Positions 29,160-38,133 of a DNA stretch of 64,000 nucleotides are shown here, piece after piece; the stretch's first letter is position 1; every line of letters starts with the position of its first letter. The notes under the pieces were generated by a model. It made no database searches. It was given only the letters and a program-made list of their open reading frames with translations, and had not been told where the DNA came from. The DNA is from Tsukamurella pulmonis. GTDB lineage: Bacteria; Actinomycetota; Actinomycetes; Mycobacteriales; Mycobacteriaceae. Position numbers and translations under genes: made by a program. Location: positions 2,432,136 to 2,496,135 of the forward strand of contig NZ_FNLF01000002.1 in the NCBI RefSeq assembly GCF_900103175.1, in the 5' to 3' direction.

Positions 29160-29269
29160 CCGCACCGGCACTCATCATGCTCGTCGTTTCGACCATGATC
29201 CTCTGGGGAGGGCTGGTAGGCGCAGTGGTGAACTTCCGGCGCCACCCCGAGCTCGACGGCGACGAGTGA
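29156..29269 (+). CDS. Small subunit of methionine/alanine importer (MetS-like)
   Basis: A 37-residue peptide: MTAPALIMLVVSTMILWGG, then LVGAVVNFRRHPELDGDE. One membrane helix is followed by a short charged tail with NFRRHPE, as in the small subunits of MetPS importers. Its ATG overlaps the transporter stop (ATGA), so translation is coupled. In Corynebacterium glutamicum, MetS is needed for MetP function. The gene is too short for many gene finders. Its stop abuts the convergent SDR stop with no bases between. Confidence 0.85.
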   Translation: MTAPALIMLVVSTMILWGGLVGAVVNFRRHPELDGDE

Positions 29270-29992
29270 TCACCCGCCGAGGACGTCGATGACGACCTCG
29301 GGGCGAGCCCGGTCGACGGCCAGGCGCCACACCTCCTCGGCGAGGTCGTCCGGGTGGAGGGTGATCGCCGACAGGTCCTGATCGGGAGCGTTCGCGATCG
29401 TGGCGGCGGCGATGTCGCCGCCGGCGATCATGCCGCCGACGGTGAGGATGCCCGCCTGCACGCCCTCGGGCTCGAGAGCGGCGTGCAGGTTGAGCGCGTA
29501 CGACCGGTACGCGGCGGCGACGAGCGCGAGGCCGCCGACGTCGGGCATCGGGACGGTCGCGCTCAGGCCGCCGATGAAGACCAGTGCGCCGGCGTGCGCA
29601 CGGAGCTCGGGGAGCACCGCACCGGCGAATTCGACCGCGGACCCGACCGTGGTGAGCGCCGCAGCCGCGTCGGCGGGTGTGAGCTCGGTGATCGGGCCGA
29701 GCGCGACGGGGGCGGCGGCGCCGTAGTAGGCCACGTCGATACGCCCGAAGTGCGCCCGCACCTGCGCGACGACGGCGTCGACGGCGCCGGGCACCGTGAC
29801 GTCGACCGGGAACGCCTCGGCGTCGACGCCGAGGTCGCGCAGTTCCTCGACGTAGCCGGCATGACGCTGCGCCGACCGCGAGGCGAGGGCGATGCGATAG
29901 CCGCGCCGGCCGAAGGCGCGGGCCACCGACATGCCGAGACCGGGGCCGGCGCCGACGACGAGCAGAACGGGGTTCTCAGTAGTTGAGGTCAT
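29270..29992 (-). CDS. SDR-family protein lacking the usual YxxxK motif
   Basis: A 240-residue short-chain dehydrogenase/reductase fold protein. The nucleotide-binding motif is VVGAGPGLGMSVARAFG near the N-terminus, and VDVTVPGAVDAVVAQV gives the acidic strand. Where the catalytic Tyr and Lys are expected the sequence reads GGLALVAAAYRSYALNL: counting from the following helix, both residues are replaced. It may bind NAD(P)H without normal SDR catalysis, or use other residues. The ATG at 29992 lies within a perfect inverted-repeat operator. The divergent tetR gene starts 54 bases away, so this SDR is its probable target. Confidence 0.85.
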   Translation of the reverse strand: MTSTTENPVLLVVGAGPGLGMSVARAFGRRGYRIALASRSAQRHAGYVEELRDLGVDAEAFPVDVTVPGAVDAVVAQVRAHFGRIDVAYYGAAAPVALGPITELTPADAAAALTTVGSAVEFAGAVLPELRAHAGALVFIGGLSATVPMPDVGGLALVAAAYRSYALNLHAALEPEGVQAGILTVGGMIAGGDIAAATIANAPDQDLSAITLHPDDLAEEVWRLAVDRARPEVVIDVLGG

Positions 29993-30000
29993 ACTCAACT
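29981..30000. promoter_or_regulatory. TetR operator 1 (perfect inverted repeat)
   Basis: AGTTGAG-N6-CTCAACT, a perfect 7-base inverted repeat. It overlaps the SDR start codon and touches its -10. A bound repressor would block transcription initiation of the SDR gene. Confidence 0.75.
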
Positions 30001-30028
30001 TAGTACCAGAAGTTGAGGTCGCTCTCAA
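30000..30028 (-). promoter_or_regulatory. SDR promoter (-35 TTGAGA, 17 bp, -10 TACTAA)
   Basis: On the minus strand, TTGAGA (30028-30023) and TACTAA (30005-30000) are separated by exactly 17 bases. The -10 is 7 bases before the ATG. Both elements overlap the two operators. Confidence 0.6.
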
Positions 30029-30030
30029 TA
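30011..30030. promoter_or_regulatory. TetR operator 2 (imperfect copy)
   Basis: AGTTGAG-N6-CTCAATA, matching operator 1 in the left arm and in five of seven right-arm bases. Its centre is 30 bases from operator 1, close to three helical turns. It covers the -35 of both divergent promoters. Confidence 0.7.
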
Positions 30031-30040
30031 TCGCTACGCT
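30013..30040 (+). promoter_or_regulatory. tetR promoter (-35 TTGAGG, 16 bp, -10 TACGCT)
   Basis: TTGAGG at 30013-30018 and TACGCT at 30035-30040 with a 16-base spacer; the ATG follows 6 bases later. The -35 lies inside operator 2, which implies autoregulation. Confidence 0.6.
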
Positions 30041-30046
30041 CGGGGC

Positions 30047-30613
30047 ATGGCACCCCGCGCGGACGCGGTCCGCAATCGGCAGAAGCTGCTCGACGCCGCG
30101 TTGGCATTGTTCGCACAGGAGGGTATCGACGTGCCGCTGGAGCGGATAGCGAGAGCGGCCGGCGTCAGCATCGGCACGCTCTACAACAACTTCGCCGATC
30201 GCGGCGCGCTGCTCGACGCCGTGCTGCCCGAACGGCTCGCCGAGCTGGAGCGCCTGGCGGCGCAGAGTGAGGACGCACCCGATCCCTGGACGGGTTTCAG
30301 TGGCTTCCTCGAGGCGATGTTCGCCGGGCAGGCGCGGCATCGCGCCGCGAACGAGGCGATGGCACGCGGCCCACTCGGCGACGTCGACCTGACGGCGGAG
30401 TGCGGGCGGTCCGGCAGCGCGGTGCGCTCCGTGCTCGATCGCGCCCACGACGCGGGGGTGATCCGCGCGGACTTCGGCTACGACGACCTCGCGGCGCTCA
30501 TGGTGGCGGTGGCCGCGGTGATCGAAGCGACCCGGGGCGACGACCGCCGGTGGCGCCGCCACCTGCACCTGCAGCTCGACGGTGTCCGGACGGTGCGGGG
30601 CTCCGGCGCCTGA
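30047..30613 (+). CDS. TetR/AcrR-family repressor of the divergent SDR gene
   Basis: A 188-residue TetR-family regulator. The N-terminal DNA-binding domain includes [20 protein letters not shown] and the helix-turn-helix [19 protein letters not shown]; the rest is an all-helical ligand-binding domain of unknown ligand. Two matching inverted repeats lie in the 54-base divergent gap with the SDR gene and overlap both promoters. This supports control of both genes. The next gene, pafA, has its own -10, so the regulator is probably not part of the proteasome operon. Confidence 0.92.
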   Translation: MAPRADAVRNRQKLLDAALALFAQEGIDVPLERIARAAGVSIGTLYNNFADRGALLDAVLPERLAELERLAAQSEDAPDPWTGFSGFLEAMFAGQARHRAANEAMARGPLGDVDLTAECGRSGSAVRSVLDRAHDAGVIRADFGYDDLAALMVAVAAVIEATRGDDRRWRRHLHLQLDGVRTVRGSGA

Positions 30614-30627
30614 GCCCGGCCGCGGGG

Positions 30628-30633
30628 TATGTT
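30628..30633 (+). promoter_or_regulatory. -10 hexamer TATGTT of pafA
   Basis: TATGTT is 6 bases before the GTG at 30640, supporting a leaderless pafA mRNA and fixing the start. Confidence 0.55.
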
Positions 30634-30639
30634 CGTGAC

Positions 30640-31998
30640 GTGCAGCGGCGAATCATGGGAATCGAGACCGAGTTCGGTGTCACGTGTACCTTCCACGGGC
30701 ACCGTCGCCTGAGCCCGGACGAGATCGCCCGGTACCTGTTCCGGCGCGTGGTCTCCTGGGGGCGCAGCTCGAACGTCTTCCTGCAGAACGGCTCGCGCCT
30801 GTACCTCGATGTGGGCAGCCACCCCGAGTACGCGACCGCCGAGTGCGATTCGATCCTGCAGCTCGTCACGCACGACAAGGCGGGGGAGCGGGTGCTCGAG
30901 GACCTGCTCCTCGACGCCGAGCAGCGCCTGCAGGACGAGGGCATCGGCGGCGACATCTACCTGTTCAAGAACAACACCGACTCGGCCGGCAACTCCTACG
31001 GCTGCCACGAGAACTACCTGGTGAGCCGGGTGGGAGAGTTCTCCCGCATCGCCGACGTACTGCTGCCGTTCCTGGTGACCCGCCAGCTCATCTGCGGCGC
31101 GGGCAAGGTGCTGCTCACGCCGAAGAACGCGACGTACTGCCTGAGCCAGCGCGCCGAACACATCTGGGAGGGCGTCTCGAGCGCCACCACCCGCAGCCGG
31201 CCCATCATCAACACCCGCGACGAGCCGCACGCCGATGCGGAGAAGTACCGCCGGTTGCACGTGATCGTCGGCGACTCGAACATGTCCGAGACCACCACCA
31301 TGCTCAAGGTGGGCACCGCGCACCTGGTGCTGGAGATGATCGAGGCCGGCGTGCAGTTCCGCGACTTCTCGCTCGACAACCCGATCCGGGCGATCCGCGA
31401 GGTCAGCCACGACACCACCGGGCGGCACGAGGTGCGCCTGGCCGGCGGTCGCCAGGCGGGGGCGCTCGACATCCAGCGCGAGTACTACACCAAGGCCGTC
31501 GACTACCTCGCCACGCGCGAGCCCGACGCGCAGCTCGCCCAGGTCGTGGATCTGTGGGGACGCACGCTGGACGCCGTCGAATCGCAGGACTTCTCCGGCG
31601 TGGACACCGAGATCGACTGGGTGATCAAGCGCAAGCTCTTCCAGCGCTACCTGGACAAGTACTCGATGGACCTGGCCGATCCGAAGATCGCCCAGCTCGA
31701 TCTCGCGTACCACGACATCAAGCGCGGCCGCGGCGTCTTCGACGTGCTGCAGCGCCGTGGCATGGCAGCGCGCGTCACCACCGACGAGGCGATCGACGAG
31801 GCCGTGAAGACGCCGCCGCAGACGACGCGGGCGAAGCTGCGCGGCGACTTCATCACCGCCGCGCAGGCGGCTGGCCGGGACTTCACCGTCGACTGGGTGC
31901 ACCTCAAGCTCAACGACCAGGCGCAGCGCACGGTGCTGTGCAAGGACCCGTTCCGCAACGTCGACGAGCGGGTGGAGCGCCTGATCGCGTCGATGTGA
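30640..31998 (+). CDS. pafA: Pup ligase PafA
   Basis: PafA phosphorylates the C-terminal Glu of deamidated Pup with ATP and forms an isopeptide bond to substrate lysines. The 452-residue protein shares the glutamine-synthetase-like fold with Dop. Near the start, [18 protein letters not shown] carries the metal-binding glutamates. Other shared motifs are [33 protein letters not shown] and [18 protein letters not shown]. It lacks the Dop-loop. The GTG at 30640 is favoured over downstream ATGs by the -10 spacing and by the usual N-terminus. pafB follows 54 bases downstream behind its own -10. Confidence 0.97.
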   Translation: MQRRIMGIETEFGVTCTFHGHRRLSPDEIARYLFRRVVSWGRSSNVFLQNGSRLYLDVGSHPEYATAECDSILQLVTHDKAGERVLEDLLLDAEQRLQDEGIGGDIYLFKNNTDSAGNSYGCHENYLVSRVGEFSRIADVLLPFLVTRQLICGAGKVLLTPKNATYCLSQRAEHIWEGVSSATTRSRPIINTRDEPHADAEKYRRLHVIVGDSNMSETTTMLKVGTAHLVLEMIEAGVQFRDFSLDNPIRAIREVSHDTTGRHEVRLAGGRQAGALDIQREYYTKAVDYLATREPDAQLAQVVDLWGRTLDAVESQDFSGVDTEIDWVIKRKLFQRYLDKYSMDLADPKIAQLDLAYHDIKRGRGVFDVLQRRGMAARVTTDEAIDEAVKTPPQTTRAKLRGDFITAAQAAGRDFTVDWVHLKLNDQAQRTVLCKDPFRNVDERVERLIASM

Positions 31999-32040
31999 CG
32001 GCGGGTCGCGTCGGTGCGCCCCGCGGCGGCGGATAGAACG

Positions 32041-32046
32041 TAAGAT
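32041..32046 (+). promoter_or_regulatory. -10 hexamer TAAGAT of pafB
   Basis: TAAGAT is followed by 6 bases and the GTG at 32053. The pafBC pair can therefore be expressed apart from pafA. Confidence 0.55.
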
Positions 32047-32052
32047 CGACAC

Positions 32053-33027
32053 GTGGCAACTTCGCGGATCGAGCGTCTCACCAACCTGGTGATATGCCTG
32101 CTGTACACGCAACGCCCGCTCGACCGGGACTACATCCGGAAGAACGTCTTCGGCTACGACCCGGAGTCCGACGACGAGGCATTCGAGCGCATGTTCGAGC
32201 GCGACAAGGCCGACCTGCGCGAACTCGGCGTCCCCATCGAGGTGGCGCCGGTGTCCCGGATCAACTCCGCCGTCGGCTACCGCATCGCGCTCGACGAGTA
32301 CGCCCTCGGCGACATCGACCTCGATCCCGAGGAGGCGACCGCAGTGGCCGTCGCGGCCGCGCTCTGGCAATCGCCCGAACTGTCCGCCGCGGCGCAGTCC
32401 GCGGTGCAGAAGCTCCGGGCGGGCGGCATGGACGTCGACGGCCCCGGTGCCGGCGTGACCCCGGGGATCGCCCCGGACCGCGGCGCCGAGGCCGCCCTGC
32501 TCGCGATGCTCGAGGGAGTGGATCGGCGCCGCCAGGTCACCTTCGAGCACCGCGCGAACCCCGCCCAGCCCTACGTCGACCGCACGCTGCACCCGTGGGG
32601 CGTGGTCACCTTCCGCGGCAGTGCCTACGCCGTCGGCCACGACGTGGCCCGCGACGCGGTGCGCACCTTCAAGCTCAGTCGCGTGCGCGGGGGCGCGGTG
32701 ACCGCCCGCCCCGCCACCGTCCGCCCGCCGGAAGGTTTCGACCTGCACGCGCACGTCGTCGCCACCGTCGCCGAGCGCGACCCGATCGGCACCGCCCGGC
32801 TGTGGGTGGCGCAGGGCCGGGGCGACGGTCTGCGCCGGCTCGCCTCCGCGCAGACCGACGCGGAGTTCCGCGGCCGCGCCGGCACGGAGCTGACGGTCGA
32901 GATGCGTTCGGTGGACGCCGTGGCCCGCGAGGTGTGCGGCCTCGGCCCGGATGCGGTGGTCTTCGAGCCGGTGCACCTGCGCGATGCGGTCGTCGACCGG
33001 CTCACCGCGCTGGAGGGGAAGCGATGA
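32053..33027 (+). CDS. pafB: WYL-domain transcription activator subunit PafB
   Basis: A 324-residue regulator with an N-terminal winged helix-turn-helix (SRIERLTNLVICLLYTQRPL, then a recognition region before GVPIEV) and a WYL domain (about 135-220: VTFEHRANPAQPYVDRTLHP, WGVVTFRGSAYAVGHD). A C-terminal extension follows. In mycobacteria PafB and PafC act together as an activator of the LexA/RecA-independent DNA-damage response. pafC begins within the pafB stop (ATGA overlap), matching equimolar production. The gene lies directly after pafA, as in other Mycobacteriales. Confidence 0.95.
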   Translation: MATSRIERLTNLVICLLYTQRPLDRDYIRKNVFGYDPESDDEAFERMFERDKADLRELGVPIEVAPVSRINSAVGYRIALDEYALGDIDLDPEEATAVAVAAALWQSPELSAAAQSAVQKLRAGGMDVDGPGAGVTPGIAPDRGAEAALLAMLEGVDRRRQVTFEHRANPAQPYVDRTLHPWGVVTFRGSAYAVGHDVARDAVRTFKLSRVRGGAVTARPATVRPPEGFDLHAHVVATVAERDPIGTARLWVAQGRGDGLRRLASAQTDAEFRGRAGTELTVEMRSVDAVAREVCGLGPDAVVFEPVHLRDAVVDRLTALEGKR

Positions 33028-33998
33028 GTACACAGTCCAAGCAGCCGAGCCGGCAGATGCAGCGTCTGGCGCGCTGGCTCAACCTGATCCCGTACTTCCG
33101 CAGCCATCCCGACGCCGATCTCGAACGCGCCGCCGCCGACCTCGGCGTCACCGTCGCACAGCTGCGCAAGGACATCACCGGACTGACCATGTGCGGCCTG
33201 CCCGGGATGTTCCCGGGCGACCTCATCGAGATCGACTACGACGAGGCCGGGGTCGACATCGAGTTCAGCGCCAAGCTCGATCGCCCGCTCAAGCTCACCG
33301 GGCCCGAGGCGGCGTCGCTGCTACTCGCCCTGCGGGCGCTGGCCGACTCGCCCGGCGTCGCGGACCCGGCGGCCGTGCTGCGCGCCATCGCCAAGCTGGA
33401 GGCCGCCGTCGCGGGGGCGGGCCGCGACACCGTCGCCTCCATCGACGGCGCCCAGGACACCGGCCCCGTGGCCGCGATCGCGGGCATCGTCCGCGGCGCC
33501 CTGCGCGACGGTCGCGCCCTGCACCTGCGGTACTACTCGGCCACCCGGGACGCCGCCACCGAGCGGGACGTCGACCCCATCGCCCTCGACACCTTCGCCG
33601 GCCACAGTTACCTGCAGGCCTGGTGCCGCGCCAGCGAGGGCCTGCGCATGTTCCGGCTCGACCGGATCGACGAGGCCGTCGTCCTCGACGAGCCCGCGTC
33701 GGTACCCCAGCACGTCGAGCCCGCGTCCGGCCTGTTCGACGGTGCCGCCGCCGACGAGCTGACCACGGCGACCCTCGAGGTCGGCCCGGGTGCGGCGTGG
33801 GCGCTCGAGTACCACCCGTTCACCGTGCTCTCCGAGGAGGCGAGCGGTCCGGTGATCGCGACGATGCAGTACGCCACCGAGGCGTGGATGGTGCGTTTCG
33901 TGCTCAGTTTCGGCGGTGAGCTGACGGTCCGCGGCCCGCAGTCGCTCGCCGACGCCGTGGCCGAGCGCGCCGCCGCCGGACTCGCCAACTATTCATGA
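33024..33998 (+). CDS. pafC: WYL-domain transcription activator subunit PafC
   Basis: A 324-residue PafB paralogue. It has the N-terminal helix-turn-helix region (MQRLARWLNLIPYFRSHPDA, LERAAADLGVTVAQLRKDI) and a WYL domain at about 165-245 (ALHLRYYSATRDAATERDVD, AWCRASEGLRMFRLDRIDEA). The ATG at 33024 overlaps the pafB stop. PafB and PafC form a heterodimer in species with separate genes. The gene ends 95 bases before tatA. Confidence 0.95.
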   Translation: MSTQSKQPSRQMQRLARWLNLIPYFRSHPDADLERAAADLGVTVAQLRKDITGLTMCGLPGMFPGDLIEIDYDEAGVDIEFSAKLDRPLKLTGPEAASLLLALRALADSPGVADPAAVLRAIAKLEAAVAGAGRDTVASIDGAQDTGPVAAIAGIVRGALRDGRALHLRYYSATRDAATERDVDPIALDTFAGHSYLQAWCRASEGLRMFRLDRIDEAVVLDEPASVPQHVEPASGLFDGAAADELTTATLEVGPGAAWALEYHPFTVLSEEASGPVIATMQYATEAWMVRFVLSFGGELTVRGPQSLADAVAERAAAGLANYS

Positions 33999-34051
33999 AG
34001 TGGACACCTGGGCCGGGCGGTCACGGCGCGGTCGGGGTGGACGCGATCCGG

Positions 34052-34057
34052 TAGTCT
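34052..34057 (+). promoter_or_regulatory. Candidate -10 of the tatA-tatC-helY operon
   Basis: TAGTCT lies 36 bases before the tatA ATG, giving a leader of about 30 bases. The spacer contains no clear -35. Confidence 0.35.
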
Positions 34058-34093
34058 CAGTAGAGGTATTCGCGAAGTTAGTGAGGCAGCATC

Positions 34094-34348
34094 ATGGGGC
34101 TCACCCACAACATCTGGGCATGGATCATCATCGCCGTCGTCCTGCTGATCCTGTTCGGCGGCAAGAAGCTGCCGGACGCCGCACGCGGGCTCGGCCGTTC
34201 GATGCGCATCTTCAAGAGCGAGATGGACGAGATGAAGACCGAGGGCGACGGCAAGGCCGCCGCTCCGAAGCCGCAGGCCGAGGTCACCGACCAGCCGATC
34301 GACGTGCAGACGGTGCAGCCGTCCGAGGCCGATCGCAAGTCGGCGTAG
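34094..34348 (+). CDS. tatA: Twin-arginine translocase subunit TatA
   Basis: TatA oligomers form the protein-conducting element of the Tat export system for folded proteins. The 84-residue protein has the short N-terminal helix ([20 protein letters not shown]), the [16 protein letters not shown] hinge with the conserved Phe-Gly, an amphipathic helix, and a charged disordered tail. tatC follows after 12 bases. No tatB is present here; in mycobacteria tatB is encoded elsewhere. Confidence 0.95.
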   Translation: MGLTHNIWAWIIIAVVLLILFGGKKLPDAARGLGRSMRIFKSEMDEMKTEGDGKAAAPKPQAEVTDQPIDVQTVQPSEADRKSA

Positions 34349-34360
34349 CCGCCTGCCCCT

Positions 34361-35365
34361 TTGAAGATCCCGTTCGATCCACGTCGTCGCCGTGCCGTCG
34401 TCAATCCCGACGGCACGATGTCGATCGTGGAGCACCTCTACGAGCTCCGGACCCGTCTGCTGTGGTCCCTGGCCGCGATCGTCCTCACCTCGATCGTCGG
34501 CTTCTGGTGGTACAGCCACGGGCCGTTCGGGCTGCCGTCGACCGGTCACCTGCTGACCGGTCCGTACTGCGACCTGCCCGCCACCTCCCGCGCGGAGATC
34601 ACGCGCGACGGTGAGTGCCGCCTGCTCGCGACGGGCGTGTTCGACCAGTTCAACCTCCGCCTCAAGGTGGCCGTCGCGACGGGTGTCCTGCTCGCCTGCC
34701 CGGTGTGGCTCTACCAGATCTGGGCCTTCATCGTCCCCGCGCTGCACCGCCAGGAGAAGCGGTACACCGCGATCTTCGTGACCCTGGGCGGCACGCTGTT
34801 CATCAGCGGCGCGGTGCTCGGCTACTTCATGATCACCAGCGCGTTCAGCTTCTTCCTCACCGTGGGCAACGAGACCCAGGTGACCGCGCTGCAGGGGCCG
34901 GAGTACTTCAGCTTCGTGCTCACCGTGATGGCGATCTTCGGCGTGAGCTTCGAGCTGCCGCTCTTCATCGTCGCGCTCAACCTGGTCGGCGTGCTGCCGT
35001 ACACCAAGCTCGTCAAGTGGCGCCGTGGCCTGCTGCTGTCGATGTTCATCTTCTCGGCCGTGATCACGCCGTCGGGCGATCCGTTCACCATGCTCGCGCT
35101 CGGGGCGGCGCTGGCGCTGCTGCTGGAGCTGTCCATCCAATTCACCCGCTTCCACGACCGGCTCAAGCGCAAGCGCTCGGGCGGCGACGCCTGGGAGGGC
35201 GAGATCGACGACGAGACCGCGTCGCCGGCACCGTCGGCGCCGCAACCGATCGGGGCGTCCGCGGGCCCCGCCGGCAGCGCCGTGCCCGCCCCGGCGCCGG
35301 TCGGCCCTGCGGAGAAGCTCACGCGCACGTCGATCCCGCGTTCGGGGTTCGATGACGTCCTCTGA
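34361..35365 (+). CDS. tatC: Twin-arginine translocase subunit TatC
   Basis: TatC recognises twin-arginine signal peptides. The 334-residue protein has six membrane segments and the family motif SIVEHLYELRTRLLWSL near the N-terminus, plus FELPLFIVALNLVGVLP. The C-terminal 60 residues are a Pro/Ala-rich cytoplasmic tail, longer than in proteobacteria, as in other actinobacteria. A TTG at 34361 is the only start that keeps the conserved N-terminus; an in-frame ATG at 34420 would remove residues before SIVEH. helY overlaps its last 14 bases. Confidence 0.95.
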   Translation: MKIPFDPRRRRAVVNPDGTMSIVEHLYELRTRLLWSLAAIVLTSIVGFWWYSHGPFGLPSTGHLLTGPYCDLPATSRAEITRDGECRLLATGVFDQFNLRLKVAVATGVLLACPVWLYQIWAFIVPALHRQEKRYTAIFVTLGGTLFISGAVLGYFMITSAFSFFLTVGNETQVTALQGPEYFSFVLTVMAIFGVSFELPLFIVALNLVGVLPYTKLVKWRRGLLLSMFIFSAVITPSGDPFTMLALGAALALLLELSIQFTRFHDRLKRKRSGGDAWEGEIDDETASPAPSAPQPIGASAGPAGSAVPAPAPVGPAEKLTRTSIPRSGFDDVL

Positions 35366-38102
35366 GTTCGACGGCTTCACCGCCGCGCTCGACTTCACCC
35401 TCGATCCGTTCCAGGTCCAGGGCTGCCGCGCGCTCGAGGAAGGGCGCGGCGTGCTGGTGTGCGCCCCGACGGGCGCGGGCAAGACCGTCGTCGGCGAGTT
35501 CGCCGTGCACCTCGCGCTGGCGGCCGGCACCAAGTGCTTCTACACCACGCCGATCAAGGCCCTGTCGAACCAGAAGCACGCCGAGCTCACCGCCCGCTAC
35601 GGCGCCCACAACGTGGGCCTGCTCACCGGCGACACCGCGATCAACTCCTCGGCACCGGTCGTCGTGATGACCACCGAGGTCCTGCGCAACATGCTCTACG
35701 CGAACTCCACCACCCTCGACGGCCTGAGCCACGTCGTGATGGACGAGGTGCACTACCTCGCGGACCGGTTCCGCGGCGCGGTCTGGGAGGAGGTGATCCT
35801 GCACCTCCCGCAGGACGTGCGACTGGTGAGCCTCTCTGCCACGGTCTCCAACGCGGAGGAGTTCGGCGCCTGGATCACCGAGGTCCGCGGCAGCACCGAG
35901 GTCATCGTCGACGAGCACCGGCCGGTGCCGCTGTGGCAGCACATGCTCGTCGGGCGCAGGCTCTTCGACCTGTTCGACACGAAGGCGCTGCGCACCGCGC
36001 AGGAGTCCGGGCAGAAGAACCTGGTCCTCGACGCGGATCTCGTGCGCTACGTCAAGCAGCGCGAGGCGCTCGACCGCAGCTTCGAGCCGGGCATCAACAG
36101 CCGCACGGGGCGCCGAACCGGCGGCCGAGGACGTCCTCAGGCCACGCGGCGACCGATCCCGCGGCCCGACGTCATCGCGCTGCTCGACGCCGAGGGCCTG
36201 TTGCCTGCGATCACCTTCGTCTTCTCCCGCTCGGGCTGCGAGCAGGCGCTCACCCAGTGCCTCCGCTCGCCGGTGGTGCTCACCGACCAGGCGCAGGCCG
36301 AGGAGATCGGCCGCATCGTCGACAAGCACGTCGCCGAGTTCTCACCGGCCGACCTGGACCTGCTCGGCTACGAGGAGTGGCGCGCGGCCCTGCTGCGCGG
36401 CTTCGCGGCCCACCACGCCGGGATGCTGCCCGCCTTCCGGCACGCGGTCGAGGAGCTGTTCGTCAAGGGTCTCGTGCGCGCCGTCTTCGCCACCGAGACC
36501 CTCGCGCTGGGCATCAACATGCCGGCGCGCACCGTCGTGCTCGAGCGGCTGGTCAAGTACAACGGCGAGTCCCACGTCGAGCTCACCCCCGGCGAGTACA
36601 CCCAGCTCACGGGCCGGGCGGGCCGCCGCGGGATCGACGTCGAGGGGCACGCCGTGGTGCTGTGGCAGACGGGGGTCCGCCCGCAGGAGGTGGCCGGACT
36701 CGCCGGTGCGCGCACCTTCCCGCTGGTCAGCTCGTTCTCGCCCGGGTACAACATGTCGATCAACCTGCTCGACCGCCTCGGCCGCGAGGGCGCCGAGCGG
36801 CTGCTCGAAGCCAGCTTCGCGCAGTTCCAGGCGGACCGGTCCGTGGTCGGCCTGGCCAAGCGGGTCCAGCGGGGGGAGAAGGAACTCGCGACCCTCGGCG
36901 CCCAGATCACCGAGGCCGCCGGCGGCGCCGACTACCTCGAGTACGTGCGCCTGCGCGAGGCGGTCCGCTCCCGCGAGCGGTCACTGCGCCGGGAGCACCT
37001 CGCCGATCGCCGCGACGGCGCCGCCACGGCACTCGCGGAGTTGCGCCGCGGCGACGTCATCGCCGTCACCGGTGGTCGCCGACGGGGCCTCGCGCTCGTC
37101 GTCGAGCCGTCCGGCGACCGCCGCGATCCCAAGCCCGTCGTCGTGACGGAGAGCAGTTGGTCCGGCCGCGTCGGCGCGAGCGACTTCGTCGGCGAGGTCC
37201 AGGTGCTCGGGACGCTCCGCGTGCCCAAGAACGCCGACTACCGCTCGGGCCGGGGCAAGCGCGATCTCGCGTCGACGCTGCGCAACAGCGCGATCTCGGC
37301 CCCGCGGCAGCAGGCCAAGGCGCAGCGTCCGGCCGCGACCGATTCCCACTTGGCCGACCTGCGCGCCCGAATGCGCGCCCACCCCGCCCACACCGGGCAG
37401 CGCGCACCGGAACTGGACCGCCTCGCGGAGCGCTACGCCCGGCTCGAGCGCGAGATCAGCGGGTCGGCGGCGACGGTCCGCGCCACCACCTCGTCCCTCG
37501 CGGTGACCTTCGAGCGGATCGTGAGCCTGCTCGGCGAGCGCGGATACATCGCGACCGTCGACGGCGAACCCGAGCTGACCGAGTCGGGGCACCGTCTGGC
37601 CCGTGTCTACAGCGAATCGGACCTCCTGGTCTGCGAGTGCATCGAGGACGGCGTCTTCGACGGGCTCGACCCGGCAGGACTCGCCGCGGTGGTCAGCGCG
37701 CTGGTCTTCGAATCTCGGGGAGAGCGCGGCGGGATGCTGCTGACCGGTGAGAAGCTCCCCGGCGCCGTGCGGTCCGCGATCCGCGACGTGGCCGACCGCT
37801 GGACCGACATCGTGGCCGCCGAGGCGGCGCACCGCCTCGAGCCGAGCCGGGAGCCGGACATCGGTTTCGTCGCCCCGATGCACCAGTGGGCGAGCGGCGG
37901 CACGCTGGCCGCCGTGCTGCTCGCAGCGGGCGAACGCGGTCGTCCGCTGCCCGCCGGCGACTTCGTGCGGTGGTGCCGTCAGGTGATCGATCTGCTCGAT
38001 CAGATCAAGCAGACCTCGTTCGACACCCGTCCCGGTCTGGCGACCGTCGCGACCGCGGCGATCGCCGGCGTACGGCGCGGCGTCGTCGCGGAATCAGGGT
38101 GA
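35352..38102 (+). CDS. helY: Ski2/Mtr4-like DEAD-box helicase HelY
   Basis: A 916-residue superfamily 2 helicase related to the Ski2/Mtr4 RNA helicases, counterpart of Rv2092c. Domain 1 shows Walker A APTGAGKT near 37-44, FYTTPIKALSNQKHAEL, and the Walker B box VMDEVHYLADRFRG. Domain 2 shows ETLALGINMPARTVV and TQLTGRAGRRGIDVEGH (motif VI). The C-terminal 250 residues form the DSHCT-type helical domain. It probably unwinds RNA or DNA in RNA processing; the exact role in actinobacteria is unclear. It starts inside tatC in another frame, so expression is coupled to the Tat genes. Confidence 0.94.
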   Translation: MTSSEFDGFTAALDFTLDPFQVQGCRALEEGRGVLVCAPTGAGKTVVGEFAVHLALAAGTKCFYTTPIKALSNQKHAELTARYGAHNVGLLTGDTAINSSAPVVVMTTEVLRNMLYANSTTLDGLSHVVMDEVHYLADRFRGAVWEEVILHLPQDVRLVSLSATVSNAEEFGAWITEVRGSTEVIVDEHRPVPLWQHMLVGRRLFDLFDTKALRTAQESGQKNLVLDADLVRYVKQREALDRSFEPGINSRTGRRTGGRGRPQATRRPIPRPDVIALLDAEGLLPAITFVFSRSGCEQALTQCLRSPVVLTDQAQAEEIGRIVDKHVAEFSPADLDLLGYEEWRAALLRGFAAHHAGMLPAFRHAVEELFVKGLVRAVFATETLALGINMPARTVVLERLVKYNGESHVELTPGEYTQLTGRAGRRGIDVEGHAVVLWQTGVRPQEVAGLAGARTFPLVSSFSPGYNMSINLLDRLGREGAERLLEASFAQFQADRSVVGLAKRVQRGEKELATLGAQITEAAGGADYLEYVRLREAVRSRERSLRREHLADRRDGAATALAELRRGDVIAVTGGRRRGLALVVEPSGDRRDPKPVVVTESSWSGRVGASDFVGEVQVLGTLRVPKNADYRSGRGKRDLASTLRNSAISAPRQQAKAQRPAATDSHLADLRARMRAHPAHTGQRAPELDRLAERYARLEREISGSAATVRATTSSLAVTFERIVSLLGERGYIATVDGEPELTESGHRLARVYSESDLLVCECIEDGVFDGLDPAGLAAVVSALVFESRGERGGMLLTGEKLPGAVRSAIRDVADRWTDIVAAEAAHRLEPSREPDIGFVAPMHQWASGGTLAAVLLAAGERGRPLPAGDFVRWCRQVIDLLDQIKQTSFDTRPGLATVATAAIAGVRRGVVAESG

Positions 38103-38133
38103 GCATCGGGTATCTTGACCCGAAGAGGCGAAC

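Noticed and set aside
30478-33033. 851-residue minus-strand frame across pafA and pafB
   Set aside because: Spans two well-supported genes on the other strand and has no recognisable domain.
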